26,163 nucleotides of DNA from Thermoplasmatales archaeon ex4484_6 (GTDB lineage Archaea > Thermoplasmatota > Penumbrarchaeia > Penumbrarchaeales > Penumbrarchaeaceae): assembly GCA_002254385.1 (NCBI GenBank), contig NJDO01000006.1, positions 1-26,163 on the forward strand, written 5' to 3'. Made by a program: the position numbers and the translations under genes. The notes under the pieces are model-generated. The model saw only the letters and a program-made list of their open reading frames with translations, ran no database searches and was not told where the DNA came from. Position 1 is the stretch's first letter. Every line of letters starts with the position of its first letter. Shown piece after piece: positions 14,547 to 22,540 of the stretch.

Positions 14547-16211
14547 TCATCCCTCATCACAGACGAATCTTCGCTTTTTCCAGTCGAAAATGTAAGTCCC
14601 ATCCATCAACAGCTCGGCCCCGGCCCTTTCGAGTACGGGGGCAAGGTTCCAGCCGAACCTTTCCACAAGTGCATCCTTTCCAACCCTCCAGACATCCCCA
14701 TGTTTGACAGTCACATCGCCTATCCCGTATTCTACTTCCCCGTTCACGGTGACCCTCCGAACCCTCAGCATGGATGAACGGTCGACTCCTTTCCCTGATA
14801 CCGTATCGATAATTATCTCCCCACCATCGGGAACCCTGCCAAACCTCAGAACGAAACAGGCACCATCATGCATTTTCCCATCCCTGCAGAGCCCTATGCT
14901 CCCGTTGTATCTTCGCATCAATCTGGAAACAAGGAAGAGACCCAAACCGGAGCCTGGCTCGTCCCTTCCCCCCTCGAACTTGTTGAACAATCCCTCCATA
15001 TCCTTCGCCTCTATTCCGCTTCCATTATCCTCTACTGTGACAACGATGCGGTCACCATCACAGCGTCCCTTGACAGTGATCACCACGGGGTCCTCGGAGT
15101 ATCTGATCGAATTGTCGAACAGGTTCTGGAACACATCCCTGAGAAGGAGATCCGCGTTGACCCGAGGAAGTGATTCCTCGATATCGATATCGAACCGGAC
15201 GTCCCTTTCGGAATATGTCGAACGCACAACATCGGCCGCCCATTGTATTACGGGGTCGAGATCGATTGGTTCCAGACGAACATCTCCCTCCCATATCTGG
15301 AGTAATCTCCTTGCATTGGTCAGAAGCTCATTCAACTGCCTTGACTGTGAAAGAATCCTTTCCACGACCCGGGTCTGTTTCTCGTTAAGGTTGCCGTAGA
15401 CCCCCATTTTCATCATGACAAGGTTGTCGGTGATGGCCTTGTCAAAGTTCCTCACATCATGGGACAGCAGTGTGCTCATCAATTCAAGATTCCTCTTCAG
15501 CTCCATGGTTTCCGAGATGTCCGTGATCTGGATGATGCCAAAACGCTCCCCCCCACGGTTCCAGTAGATTGGCCATGCCTTGACGGAGATATCACGATTC
15601 CCGTCATCCCCCGAAGATATCTCCCGGTATCCTGACCACATCTTTCCATCATCTATCGTCCGGAGAAGCCTCTCGAGATCTTCCATTTCCATGAACCTTT
15701 CCCAGATGACCGATATGTGAACATCGATAACATCCTGATGACCCAGATCCAGGAGCCTTTCCGCTCCCCTGTTGAGGATACGAATGAGATTGCCCGGATC
15801 AATGACAATGAACCCGTCGCCGGAAGATTCCACAACCTGAGCAAGAAGATCCCTTTCCTCAAGTTTCCTTTTCTCCTCCTGGCCATCCCTGAAGATGATG
15901 AACCCGTCACCTATCCTCTCCACCCAGACAACATCTCCTATGACAGGGAACGTCGTTCCATCCCTCATCAGCCTGACACCGCTCAAGGGCCCATCCTCGT
16001 TGATACCTTTGATGAAGATATTGGGTGGCATCCCCTCTACCTCATGCCATTTCCTTTCAAGCAGCTCGAGAGCCACATCATTGGCCATTCTGATCCTCCC
16101 CCCCGTGAGAAGGAGAATACCGTCACTCACCCTGGCCATCATCTCTCTCGAATACTTGCCGATTCCGGGAACAGCATCAACATCCGTCCGGACATAGGAT
16201 GCCCTGACCAT
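14547..16211 (-). CDS. PAS-PAS histidine kinase with a C-terminal GW-x2-AP module
   Basis: A 554-residue cytoplasmic sensor kinase with no membrane segment. Two PAS domains (about 20-110 and 120-235, the second ending FGIIQITDISE) precede the phosphoacceptor helix LLSHDVRNFDKAI with H251. The ATPase domain has N367 in FQNLFDNSIRY, G1 DNGSGI at 395-400 and G2 GSGLGLF at 420-426. After the kinase fold, residues 481-554 form the module also found twice in the double-zinc protein two genes downstream (RFGWNLAPVL, then YIFDWKKRRF). It heads a three-gene operon with a receiver. The PAS domains suggest an internal redox, oxygen or small-molecule signal, but no cofactor-binding residue can be named. 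The ribosome site is weak; a TATA-like element about 30 bases upstream suggests a very short leader. Confidence 0.92.
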   Translation of the reverse strand: MVRASYVRTDVDAVPGIGKYSREMMARVSDGILLLTGGRIRMANDVALELLERKWHEVEGMPPNIFIKGINEDGPLSGVRLMRDGTTFPVIGDVVWVERIGDGFIIFRDGQEEKRKLEERDLLAQVVESSGDGFIVIDPGNLIRILNRGAERLLDLGHQDVIDVHISVIWERFMEMEDLERLLRTIDDGKMWSGYREISSGDDGNRDISVKAWPIYWNRGGERFGIIQITDISETMELKRNLELMSTLLSHDVRNFDKAITDNLVMMKMGVYGNLNEKQTRVVERILSQSRQLNELLTNARRLLQIWEGDVRLEPIDLDPVIQWAADVVRSTYSERDVRFDIDIEESLPRVNADLLLRDVFQNLFDNSIRYSEDPVVITVKGRCDGDRIVVTVEDNGSGIEAKDMEGLFNKFEGGRDEPGSGLGLFLVSRLMRRYNGSIGLCRDGKMHDGACFVLRFGRVPDGGEIIIDTVSGKGVDRSSMLRVRRVTVNGEVEYGIGDVTVKHGDVWRVGKDALVERFGWNLAPVLERAGAELLMDGTYIFDWKKRRFVCDEG

Positions 16212-16234
16212 GATGTTCCATCTCGAAAAAACAC

Positions 16235-16247
16235 ATAATAATATTAC
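16235..16247 (-). promoter_or_regulatory. Likely promoter of the PAS kinase operon
   Basis: On the minus strand the run GTAATATTATTAT is a TATA-like element centred about 30 bp before the kinase ATG, which would give a nearly leaderless mRNA. Confidence 0.4.
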
Positions 16248-16297
16248 CGCGTCATTACCAGATAGGATAAGGACCTTTCCATGAACGCTCCGATCGT

Positions 16298-16323
16298 TTC
16301 GGACGAGTTCACGTCGGTCCGAA
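16298..16323. terminator. Inverted repeat downstream of the surface-protein gene
   Basis: Arms TTCGGAC (16298-16304) and GTCCGAA (16317-16323) flank a 12-base loop just beyond the stop of the minus-strand surface-protein gene. It could end that transcript or be an operator for the kinase operon. No T run accompanies it. Confidence 0.25.
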
Positions 16324-16343
16324 TTCGATGAGAGTGTGAGTTT

Positions 16344-18968
16344 CTAGGTCTTTCCCGAGTGGTTACAGTGAGGACATCTGATCTCAAGCGGCTCTCCCGA
16401 TTCAAGCTTCCGTTTTTCAACATCCATTTTGAAGGTCTTCTGGCAAAAGGGACATTCAATCACCGCACTGACCATCTTCACCCTTTCATCCTTCTCCTTG
16501 GATCGGGGGCCACGGGTTCTGTGTCTCCTGCCTACCTCGCCCAGAGGAGTGGCTTTCTTCTTCCTTTCACTCTCAACGGGAGAAGCGGGAGGGGCCGGTC
16601 TCCTTCCGCCGCCGATTCCATGCTTCTTTCCCGTATGAAGCGGAATGAGGTCCATTACCTCCTTCGATGCAGAAGACGAATCCACATCCGGTTCCTCATC
16701 CACGATCTCCGCATCCAGGATTGGGCGGTCATGTGGTTTCTCCATGCTTCTCATCAATTCACGCCGCAACTTCCTCTGACGCTTGGCCCTGAAACCCGTC
16801 AGGACGAGCACAAGGACCAGGATGATGAGCAGCACCGGGACCATGCAAACCAGGAATGTCGTGATATTCTCGAACCCGACATCATCACCGGGGCTCTCCG
16901 ACACCGAGATTGTTATGTTATCATGACCTTCCAAACCCCTTCCATCCAGAACCGTCAACCTTACTGGGAGCTCCGCACCCGATACGGTGCTCCTCCACTT
17001 CACCTCGCAGCCCGTTTCCCTGGACCCGTCCGGAAGTTCCCAGATCAGTTCTATGATGTCGCCGTCCGGATCATAGGAACCCGAACCGTTGAAGACGAAC
17101 AGGTCACCCAGTCTCCCCGATGACGAACCTATTACCCTTATCCTTGCAACGGGAGCCCTGTTCCCGGAGCTTACCCGGGGAACAACATGGATGGGAGAGA
17201 CGGAAAGGTCCTCGTTCCCGGAGCGGTCCACGGCAGTGACAGCGAACCAGTATCCGGTTCCGGGATCCAGATCTCCGATAGTGACGGATGTGCCGTTGTC
17301 CGCTTCCCATTCCATCAGAAGGTCCTCCCCGGAAATACCATCCGGTTCCCCCCTTCCCATGTATATACGATACAACTTCAGGTCCGAGGCGAAGGAAGGC
17401 GACCATGACAGCCTGATCCTTCCGTTCTCCAGGACCTCGTATGTCAATCCGGTCACCGGTTCAGGGGGTTCCCTGTCAAAGGGACTGTATCCCTCACCTG
17501 TTACCATGATATCATCCAGGAGCCATCCCCGGCCTTCACCGGAGGGTCCCGAAGACAGGATGAACCTTACGGAGGTCAGGCTTCCCGCGACCTCTCCCAG
17601 GTCGAACCCTATCTGATACCACTCCCTGTCCCCCTGGAATGCTTTCTGTCCGGACATGGGACCGGAGGTGAGCAGTCTTGTATGCGGGAGGTCGGGATCC
17701 AGTGTTTTCCAGCTTCCATCGGGTAATCTCCCCTGTACAACGCCTCCGCAGCTTCCCTCATCGCCAAGGAACCCGAAGCTGTGAAAGATGTACATGTGCG
17801 CATCTTCCATGCTGGTCAGGTCGATCTGTGGTGTTTCCGCCATGGAGAGCGTCACTCCACTGAAACCTTCCTCCGAGCTAGCACCTTGCCTGTATGAAAG
17901 GTAGCCTCCGCTTGTAGAGGTTGGTTGAACGCCGCCGGGATCCGCAAGTTCGAAACTGCCATTTCCCTCCTCCGTGCTTATCCTCCATTCCCCGATATCA
18001 TACGAGAATGATTCGAAGAACACTGCCTCGACCGCGAAGACGGTATATCTGTACGATTCGTCGACCACGGAATCGACAGTCAGATTCAAATGGACTATGT
18101 AGGGGCCCTCAAGCCATGGTGTCCACTCGAAAAAATCCGTTCTGACGTCATCATCCGTCACTTCCCGGGAATCCGAATAGGGGCCCCATCCGGACGGTCC
18201 CTCGATTTCCAGGGATACAAAGGTATTCGGGGGAATCGTCTGACCGTGGTTCACCACGGTGAACACAAGCCTGGAGGCCTCCCTTACAGGAAGGAATCCC
18301 GGAACAGAGGGGGGTTCCCGGAAATGGATGTCCACTCCGGGACGAACGGAACCCGATATCACTATCATATCAATGAACACGCCATTATCGACACGTCCGT
18401 CGGGTACATCCTCGAGCATGAACCTTACAGAGAGGGTATCCGCATTGATCGTCGAGAGATCGACGGACCTGCTGACCCATGAACCTCCCGAGGAACCGGT
18501 TACATTGACAAACGCGTTCCAATCGCCCACTTCATTCTTTACATCGATATGGAACCAGTCCGCATCCTCCCCTTCGCCGGATTCGTTCCGTTCATCAGAT
18601 CGCAGCGTAAGGTCATACCAGATGAGGAGGTCCATTCTGATATCCATGTAGCTGGATATATCGATGTCCGGAAGGAGGAGATAGGAGCGTGTCCCGTTGT
18701 AATAGGTTCCGTTCAACGGGGAACCGAAGCATCGCTCCCCCTCCCCTGCCCTGCCGGGACCCGGATTGGCGGGCGTTCCCGGTCCGGGCGGCCCCCATTC
18801 CCAGCTGTCGAAAGAGCCTCCATGAGTGATGCCGTCGTCCGGATCCTCCATATCAAACCGGACAATGGTTTCCTCCGTATCCGCGGCCCTCGTGTCCGAA
18901 GCTGTTAATGCGGCCCATATACCGGATAGGAGCAGCACGACAGAGAGCATGGGGATGATGTCCTTCAT
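16344..18968 (-). CDS. Large single-pass surface protein with Fn3 and PKD-like domains and a cytoplasmic zinc ribbon
   Basis: An 874-residue protein. A signal peptide (IIPMLSVVLLLSGIWAALTA) leads to an extracellular part of about 670 residues. This has two beta-sandwich segments with a MAM/jelly-roll look (both with WY/FD-rich strands and a closing LDDIMV or FIDMIVISG strand), a CARDB-like stretch (REASRLVFTVVNHG), a Fn3 domain (EPPEPVTGLTY ... WFAVTAVDRSGNE) and a PKD-like domain (FNGSGSYDPDGDI). One membrane helix at about 701-724 is followed by a basic stop-transfer sequence and a tail of 150 residues ending in a C-x2-C...C-x2-C zinc ribbon (839/842, 865/868). ATG 18968 is preferred over GTG 18974 because GGAGGTG lies directly in front. 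It is probably a glycosylated surface sensor, adhesin or envelope protein; many NxS/T sites are present. A signalling role is suggested only by the zinc ribbon and the neighbouring kinase operon. Confidence 0.85.
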   Translation of the reverse strand: MKDIIPMLSVVLLLSGIWAALTASDTRAADTEETIVRFDMEDPDDGITHGGSFDSWEWGPPGPGTPANPGPGRAGEGERCFGSPLNGTYYNGTRSYLLLPDIDISSYMDIRMDLLIWYDLTLRSDERNESGEGEDADWFHIDVKNEVGDWNAFVNVTGSSGGSWVSRSVDLSTINADTLSVRFMLEDVPDGRVDNGVFIDMIVISGSVRPGVDIHFREPPSVPGFLPVREASRLVFTVVNHGQTIPPNTFVSLEIEGPSGWGPYSDSREVTDDDVRTDFFEWTPWLEGPYIVHLNLTVDSVVDESYRYTVFAVEAVFFESFSYDIGEWRISTEEGNGSFELADPGGVQPTSTSGGYLSYRQGASSEEGFSGVTLSMAETPQIDLTSMEDAHMYIFHSFGFLGDEGSCGGVVQGRLPDGSWKTLDPDLPHTRLLTSGPMSGQKAFQGDREWYQIGFDLGEVAGSLTSVRFILSSGPSGEGRGWLLDDIMVTGEGYSPFDREPPEPVTGLTYEVLENGRIRLSWSPSFASDLKLYRIYMGRGEPDGISGEDLLMEWEADNGTSVTIGDLDPGTGYWFAVTAVDRSGNEDLSVSPIHVVPRVSSGNRAPVARIRVIGSSSGRLGDLFVFNGSGSYDPDGDIIELIWELPDGSRETGCEVKWRSTVSGAELPVRLTVLDGRGLEGHDNITISVSESPGDDVGFENITTFLVCMVPVLLIILVLVLVLTGFRAKRQRKLRRELMRSMEKPHDRPILDAEIVDEEPDVDSSSASKEVMDLIPLHTGKKHGIGGGRRPAPPASPVESERKKKATPLGEVGRRHRTRGPRSKEKDERVKMVSAVIECPFCQKTFKMDVEKRKLESGEPLEIRCPHCNHSGKT

Positions 18969-19011
18969 TTGCACCTCCTCGACCGGCGGGAAGGCTCAAT
19001 AACCTGTATGA

Positions 19012-19020
19012 TTATTTAAA
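19012..19020 (-). promoter_or_regulatory. Promoter of the surface-protein gene, overlapping the sirtuin stop
   Basis: On the minus strand TTTAAATAA is a strong TATA match about 45-50 bp before the ATG at 18968. It predicts a start near 18988 and a leader of about 20 bases that contains GGAGGTG. The box includes the sirtuin's TAA stop. Confidence 0.5.
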
Positions 19021-19824
19021 CCCTCTAGGAGAACCGTGAGAGCGATCCTCCAGAAACCCCTCCAGCATGGTCAATCCCTTTACCGCCCGTTCACGTATGA
19101 ACACATCGGAAATTGTGTTTGAGAATGTCGAGTCGTGAGGGTTTATCTCCACGATGGATCCCCCCGAAGCCCTTACAAGGAATGGAAGCTGAGAGGCGGG
19201 CATCACGATCCCGGACGTCCCCACGATCAGCATATCCATGCCGCTGGAAGCTGCTTCCCATGCCCGGGAAATGGCGCCTTCCTTCAGCGGTTCGCCGAAT
19301 AACACGATATCGGGTCTCCTGTAGCTCCCGCATGAGCATTTCACGGACCAATCATCGGGCAGTCGTGAGGAAATGTATTCGGTCCTTCCACATGAGGGAC
19401 AGATTATGTTTCTGATGTTCCCATGGATCTCAAGGACATCCCTGCTTCCGGCAATGCCGTGATACCCGTCGATATTCTGGGTCACAACGGGTCCCGCAAG
19501 ACCCTTCTCCTCCAGCCGTGCAATCACCCGATGTCCCTCGTTCGGGGAGAAGGACAGGGTTCCCGAAAGCATCTCCCCGAGTAGAACCCATGCCCTTTCC
19601 GGGTCCTTCCTGAACGTATCGATATGTCCGTATTCCTCCGGATCGAACCTCTCCCAGATACCTCCGGGCCCCCGGAAAGGCGGCAGACCGGACTCCACGG
19701 ACATTCCGGCTCCCGTGAGCACAATAAATGGGGGATGCTCCAGAAGTACACGGGCCGCTTCCGAATATATCTCATCCATCTCAAGCATCTCCAGCAGGGC
19801 ATCAGCACTCATAGGGCTCATCAT
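19012..19824 (-). CDS. cobB: Sir2-family NAD-dependent protein deacylase
   Basis: Sirtuins remove acyl groups from lysines using NAD; archaeal forms act on chromatin proteins and enzymes. The 270-residue protein has GAGMSVESGLPPFRG (38-52), the NAD and catalytic motif TQNIDGYHGIAG (115-126), H134 in EIHGN, a four-cysteine zinc site (C142, C145, C163, C165), FGEPL and GTSG followed by the NPHDS strand. All key residues are intact. An N-terminal helix of about 30 residues precedes the fold. ATG 19824 is used; ATGs at 19821 and 19812 are possible, since no ribosome site is clear. A TATA-like ATAAATAG on the minus strand at 19874-19881 would give a leader of about 28 bases. Its link to the chemotaxis genes on both sides may be chance. 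Confidence 0.95.
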   Translation of the reverse strand: MMSPMSADALLEMLEMDEIYSEAARVLLEHPPFIVLTGAGMSVESGLPPFRGPGGIWERFDPEEYGHIDTFRKDPERAWVLLGEMLSGTLSFSPNEGHRVIARLEEKGLAGPVVTQNIDGYHGIAGSRDVLEIHGNIRNIICPSCGRTEYISSRLPDDWSVKCSCGSYRRPDIVLFGEPLKEGAISRAWEAASSGMDMLIVGTSGIVMPASQLPFLVRASGGSIVEINPHDSTFSNTISDVFIRERAVKGLTMLEGFLEDRSHGSPRGFK

Positions 19825-19873
19825 GTATCAGCCGTAGGTATTCATCATCTGCCCAATCTCCATTGGTTTTTTT

Positions 19874-19881
19874 CTATTTAT
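19874..19881 (-). promoter_or_regulatory. Possible sirtuin promoter
   Basis: Minus-strand ATAAATAG lies about 54 bp before the sirtuin ATG in the 111-bp gap after cheF. It is TATA-like and predicts a start near 19852. Confidence 0.35.
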
Positions 19882-19935
19882 GTCCACTCGAAGGACAGTC
19901 TGGGACCGGAACATCACTTTGGAAAAAGGAACGTC

Positions 19936-20823
19936 TCACACAATCCCATCCCTAATCTTCTGATTGATGTACCTTATCGAACCTCTGGTAAGCTCCACAT
20001 CGCGTTTTATCCTAACGAGTTTGACCAGTCTCATCTGGATCAAGCGATCCATGAGCTTTTCCACCCTTCTCACGGGGATATCCATTATCTTTGCGATCTC
20101 ATCCTCGTCACTTATTCCCGTATTGAGTACGAAAAGGAGTTTGTTCAGATCTTCATCGAGATCCAGGTCCAGGGTTATCTTGTCGGTTATATCCTTCAGA
20201 TAATCCTCGAAAACCGAAAGATTATGCGACTCCCCTATCACAACAAGACCGACGTCCTCCTCTCCGGTATGATTGATGATGGTTATTGTGGGCATACCTC
20301 TGGAATCCCCGATGAACAGGTTCCTTCCGTAATCCACAATGGAGTCGTAAGGTATCGTGACCTTCTTCTCCCCTCCCAGAATGATCATGTCCTTGTCCCG
20401 AAGTATCAGACCGCCCCTTGTCCAGTTATCCGAATTATCCATGACCCCTCCCTGTATGGCCGGGTATTTGAAATATATCCTGCAGCTCCCGACCATCTCT
20501 CTCCTAATCCTCTCCACAGCCATGTCACGCGTCAAGGGTCCCAGGAAGACCACAACCTTGTACCTGTCCCCTTCCATGGTGAAATCGACCGAGAACGCTC
20601 TGTTCTCCTCCCCGGGACACCAACCCTTGGGAGCTTTATCGATCGCGGTTATGGATCGAAGAGATACGGGAACCTTCCCTCTTGAATTCTGGAAGATCAA
20701 TCTCCGATCGGTGAGCACAACCATTCCCGGGGTTCGATTTGCTGCCGGATACTGGACCACGTTCTTCTCCGCGGGGAGTATTATCTCTCCCTTGTACCTG
20801 GCAAGCACGGATTCCTTCTTCAT
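19936..20823 (-). CDS. cheF: CheF, archaeal adaptor between CheY and the archaellum motor
   Basis: CheF is found only in archaea and carries the CheY signal to the ArlC/D/E switch complex. The 295-residue protein follows the CheF plan: two PH-like beta domains, each with a strand of the type GMVVLTDRRLIF (about 33-44) or GGLILRDKDMII, followed by a (V)(P/T)I-x-(L/Y)-x-SI-x-(D/A) strand. The conserved link YFKYPAIQGGVMD joins them, and a C-terminal winged-helix region (DEDEIAKIMDIPVRRVEKLM, then RLVKLVRI) closes the protein. Halobacterial CheF has the same arrangement as I recall it. A minus-strand TATA-like element at 20855-20862 lies about 35 bp from the ATG, so the mRNA is nearly leaderless. 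It sits apart from the main che operon, beyond the surface protein and sirtuin, and faces away from the TerB-like gene. Confidence 0.85.
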   Translation of the reverse strand: MKKESVLARYKGEIILPAEKNVVQYPAANRTPGMVVLTDRRLIFQNSRGKVPVSLRSITAIDKAPKGWCPGEENRAFSVDFTMEGDRYKVVVFLGPLTRDMAVERIRREMVGSCRIYFKYPAIQGGVMDNSDNWTRGGLILRDKDMIILGGEKKVTIPYDSIVDYGRNLFIGDSRGMPTITIINHTGEEDVGLVVIGESHNLSVFEDYLKDITDKITLDLDLDEDLNKLLFVLNTGISDEDEIAKIMDIPVRRVEKLMDRLIQMRLVKLVRIKRDVELTRGSIRYINQKIRDGIV

Positions 20824-20854
20824 TCGGCTCTAGTTTAATCAACCGTAGCCCGGG

Positions 20855-20862
20855 TAAATAAT
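20855..20862 (-). promoter_or_regulatory. Likely cheF promoter
   Basis: Minus-strand ATTATTTA is centred about 35 bp before the cheF ATG, giving a predicted leader of about 9 bases and no room for a full ribosome site. Confidence 0.4.
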
Positions 20863-20905
20863 TGATTGGGTTTCAGTTTCATGATACGAACCGAAAAAGC
20901 ACAAC

Positions 20906-20913
20906 GGTTTAAT
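20906..20913 (+). promoter_or_regulatory. Possible promoter of the TerB-like/Ogg2/MsrC operon
   Basis: GGTTTAAT is TATA-like and centred about 46 bp before the ATG at 20956, predicting a leader of about 20 bases that holds the GAGGTG ribosome site. Confidence 0.35.
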
Positions 20914-20955
20914 CCTATACCGGAATTAGACCATCAGAACTTTCGAGGTGCGAAC

Positions 20956-21372
20956 ATGAACAGGAAAGAATACATCTACTATGCCTTTCTGAAGAAGATC
21001 GTCTCGGACGGGTACATCTCCCTTGACGAGAGTTCGCTCATAATGATATTGGAAGAGCGGCTGGGCTTATCCGATGACGTCATGGATGAGATAACCGGAA
21101 TGATACAGGATGGCGTCGAACCGGATCCGTCGGAGCTCGATAAACTCTCAAATGATCTCTCGGACCATCTCGAGGAGGTAAGCATCTACGAGCATGTCCT
21201 GAAGGAGGCCTGCAGGGATGAGGAGGTGAACGAGGATGAACTGGATGCCCTGGAAGAGCTTGCGGGAATACTCGGGATCTCCGAGGAGGAACGAAGGAAG
21301 ATATACGAGAACGTGAGGGGGCACCCCGGAATAATCGGGAGAATGAGAAGGGCACTTCGCATGGAGAAGTGA
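20956..21372 (+). CDS. Small acidic TerB-like helical protein
   Basis: A 138-residue, all-helical, strongly acidic protein. It has two similar halves: SDGYISLDESSLIMILEERL with a GLSDD turn, and RDEEVNEDELDALEELAGIL with a GISEEE turn. This duplicated D/E-rich helical pattern resembles TerB-like domains, which are implicated in metal or stress responses, but the match is general. The C-terminus is basic (GRMRRALRMEK). ATG 20956 is preferred because GAGGTG lies six bases upstream; a longer frame from 20866 has no ribosome site. It ends four bases before the Ogg2 start, so it is probably the first gene of an operon with two oxidative-damage repair enzymes. The function remains unknown. Confidence 0.75.
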   Translation: MNRKEYIYYAFLKKIVSDGYISLDESSLIMILEERLGLSDDVMDEITGMIQDGVEPDPSELDKLSNDLSDHLEEVSIYEHVLKEACRDEEVNEDELDALEELAGILGISEEERRKIYENVRGHPGIIGRMRRALRMEK

Positions 21373-21376
21373 AAGA

Positions 21377-22063
21377 TTGGAACGAAAACCGGGAGTTGCC
21401 GCGGAGCCGGATATCGATATGGAGGTTGTCAGGGATTTCCTCAGGGATTATCCGGCAGTGGAGGGAACGATCCGCGAGAGGATCGAAGGGTTCCGAAGGA
21501 TATGGATGAACCGGGACCTTGAATCGATGTTAAAGGAGCTCGTATTCTGTCTTCTCACTCCCCAATCCAAGGCAAGAACATGCTGGAATGCGGTGGAACG
21601 CCTTGAGGATAGAGGCCTGCTGACGGACGGTCGTTATGGGGAAGTTCTTGATGCCATCCCGGATGTGAGATTCAAGTACACAAAGGCCAAAAGGATAATC
21701 ATGGCAGGGGAGAGGTTCATCGAGAGGGGCGAATTCATCCTTCCGGGGGAGCTGGAAGCCTTCACTGATCCATTCGAAGCGCGGGAATTCCTCGTATCCG
21801 AGGTGAACGGATTCGGCTACAAGGAGGCTTCGCATTTCCTCAGGAACATTGGGTTGGGAGAGGATCTTGCCATTCTTGACAGGCACATATTGAGGAACCT
21901 GCTCAGGGCCGGAGCCATCAGCGGCCTGCCGAATTCACTGACAGGAAGGAGATACAGGGACATCGAGGTCAGGATGGGAGATGTTTCGAGATCGATGAAC
22001 ATTCCCTTGTCACATCTTGATCTCCTTCTCTGGTTCAGGGAAACGGGAGATGTATTCAAGTAG
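21377..22063 (+). CDS. ogg: Ogg2-type 8-oxoguanine DNA glycosylase/lyase
   Basis: The enzyme removes 8-oxoguanine from DNA and cuts the strand. The 228-residue protein has the helix-hairpin-helix motif VNGFGYKEASHFLRN with the catalytic K149, the catalytic D168 in LAILDRHIL, and the Ogg2 ending LLLWFRETGDVFK (Ogg2 proteins end in a lysine after TG). The early motif LVFCLLTPQSKA also fits. The start appears to be TTG at 21377, with GGAG about ten bases upstream inside the preceding gene's end; the first in-frame ATG, at 21419, has no ribosome site, and the residues before it are not diagnostic, so that start remains possible. It sits between the TerB-like gene (four-base gap) and the methionine-sulfoxide reductase (12-base gap), a repair operon for oxidative damage. 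Confidence 0.92.
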   Translation: MERKPGVAAEPDIDMEVVRDFLRDYPAVEGTIRERIEGFRRIWMNRDLESMLKELVFCLLTPQSKARTCWNAVERLEDRGLLTDGRYGEVLDAIPDVRFKYTKAKRIIMAGERFIERGEFILPGELEAFTDPFEAREFLVSEVNGFGYKEASHFLRNIGLGEDLAILDRHILRNLLRAGAISGLPNSLTGRRYRDIEVRMGDVSRSMNIPLSHLDLLLWFRETGDVFK

Positions 22064-22075
22064 GTGGTGCGTCGG

Positions 22076-22540
22076 ATGATGGATAGGGACGTTGACATGC
22101 TGATCGGAGAGGTCGAACGGATAATTTCGGCAGACGGTGAAAGGGATGAAAAACTGAAGAAGATCTGCACTCTTCTGCATGACAGGGTGGAACATTATGA
22201 TTGGGTCGGTTTCTACCTCGTGGACCGGGAGGAGGAGAGAATGCTCGTCCTGGGTCCGTTCAGGGGGGAGGAAACCGAGCATACCAGGATACCCTTCGGA
22301 AGCGGTATATGCGGGCAGGCCGCGGAGACCGGGGAGCTTTTCCTCGTTCCCGACGTGGCCAATGAGAAGAACTATCTTTCCTGCAGTGAAAAGGTTCGCT
22401 CCGAGATAGTGGTTCCCATCGTTAGGGGCAGTGAAATGGTGGGAGAGCTGGATATCGATTCGCATCGGATCGACCCGTTCACAGAACCGGATCGGGTCCT
22501 TCTCGAGAGAATATGCCAGATGGTATCAGATATCCTCTGA
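22076..22540 (+). CDS. msrC: GAF-domain free methionine-(R)-sulfoxide reductase
   Basis: fRMsr reduces free methionine-R-sulfoxide with cysteine chemistry inside a GAF domain. The 154-residue protein shows the family blocks YDWVGFYLVD, LVLGPFRG, RIPFGSGICG, SEIVVPIV and GELDIDSH. The two cysteines equivalent to E. coli C94 and C118 are present (C79 and C103, also 24 apart). The third, C84 of E. coli, is H69 here, so recycling may use only one disulfide. The loop before C103 (NEKNYLSCS) differs from the usual HIACD. ATG 22076 is preferred because AGGTGGTG sits six bases upstream over the Ogg2 stop; GTGs at 22064 and 22067 are alternatives. The end overlaps sfsA by 15 bases. If the cysteines proved inactive it could be a GAF sensor. 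Confidence 0.82.
   Translation: MMDRDVDMLIGEVERIISADGERDEKLKKICTLLHDRVEHYDWVGFYLVDREEERMLVLGPFRGEETEHTRIPFGSGICGQAAETGELFLVPDVANEKNYLSCSEKVRSEIVVPIVRGSEMVGELDIDSHRIDPFTEPDRVLLERICQMVSDIL

Noticed and set aside
19624..20685. Plus-strand frame of 353 codons across the sirtuin and cheF
   Set aside because: It is antisense to two well-supported genes and has shadow-like H/P/S-rich composition.
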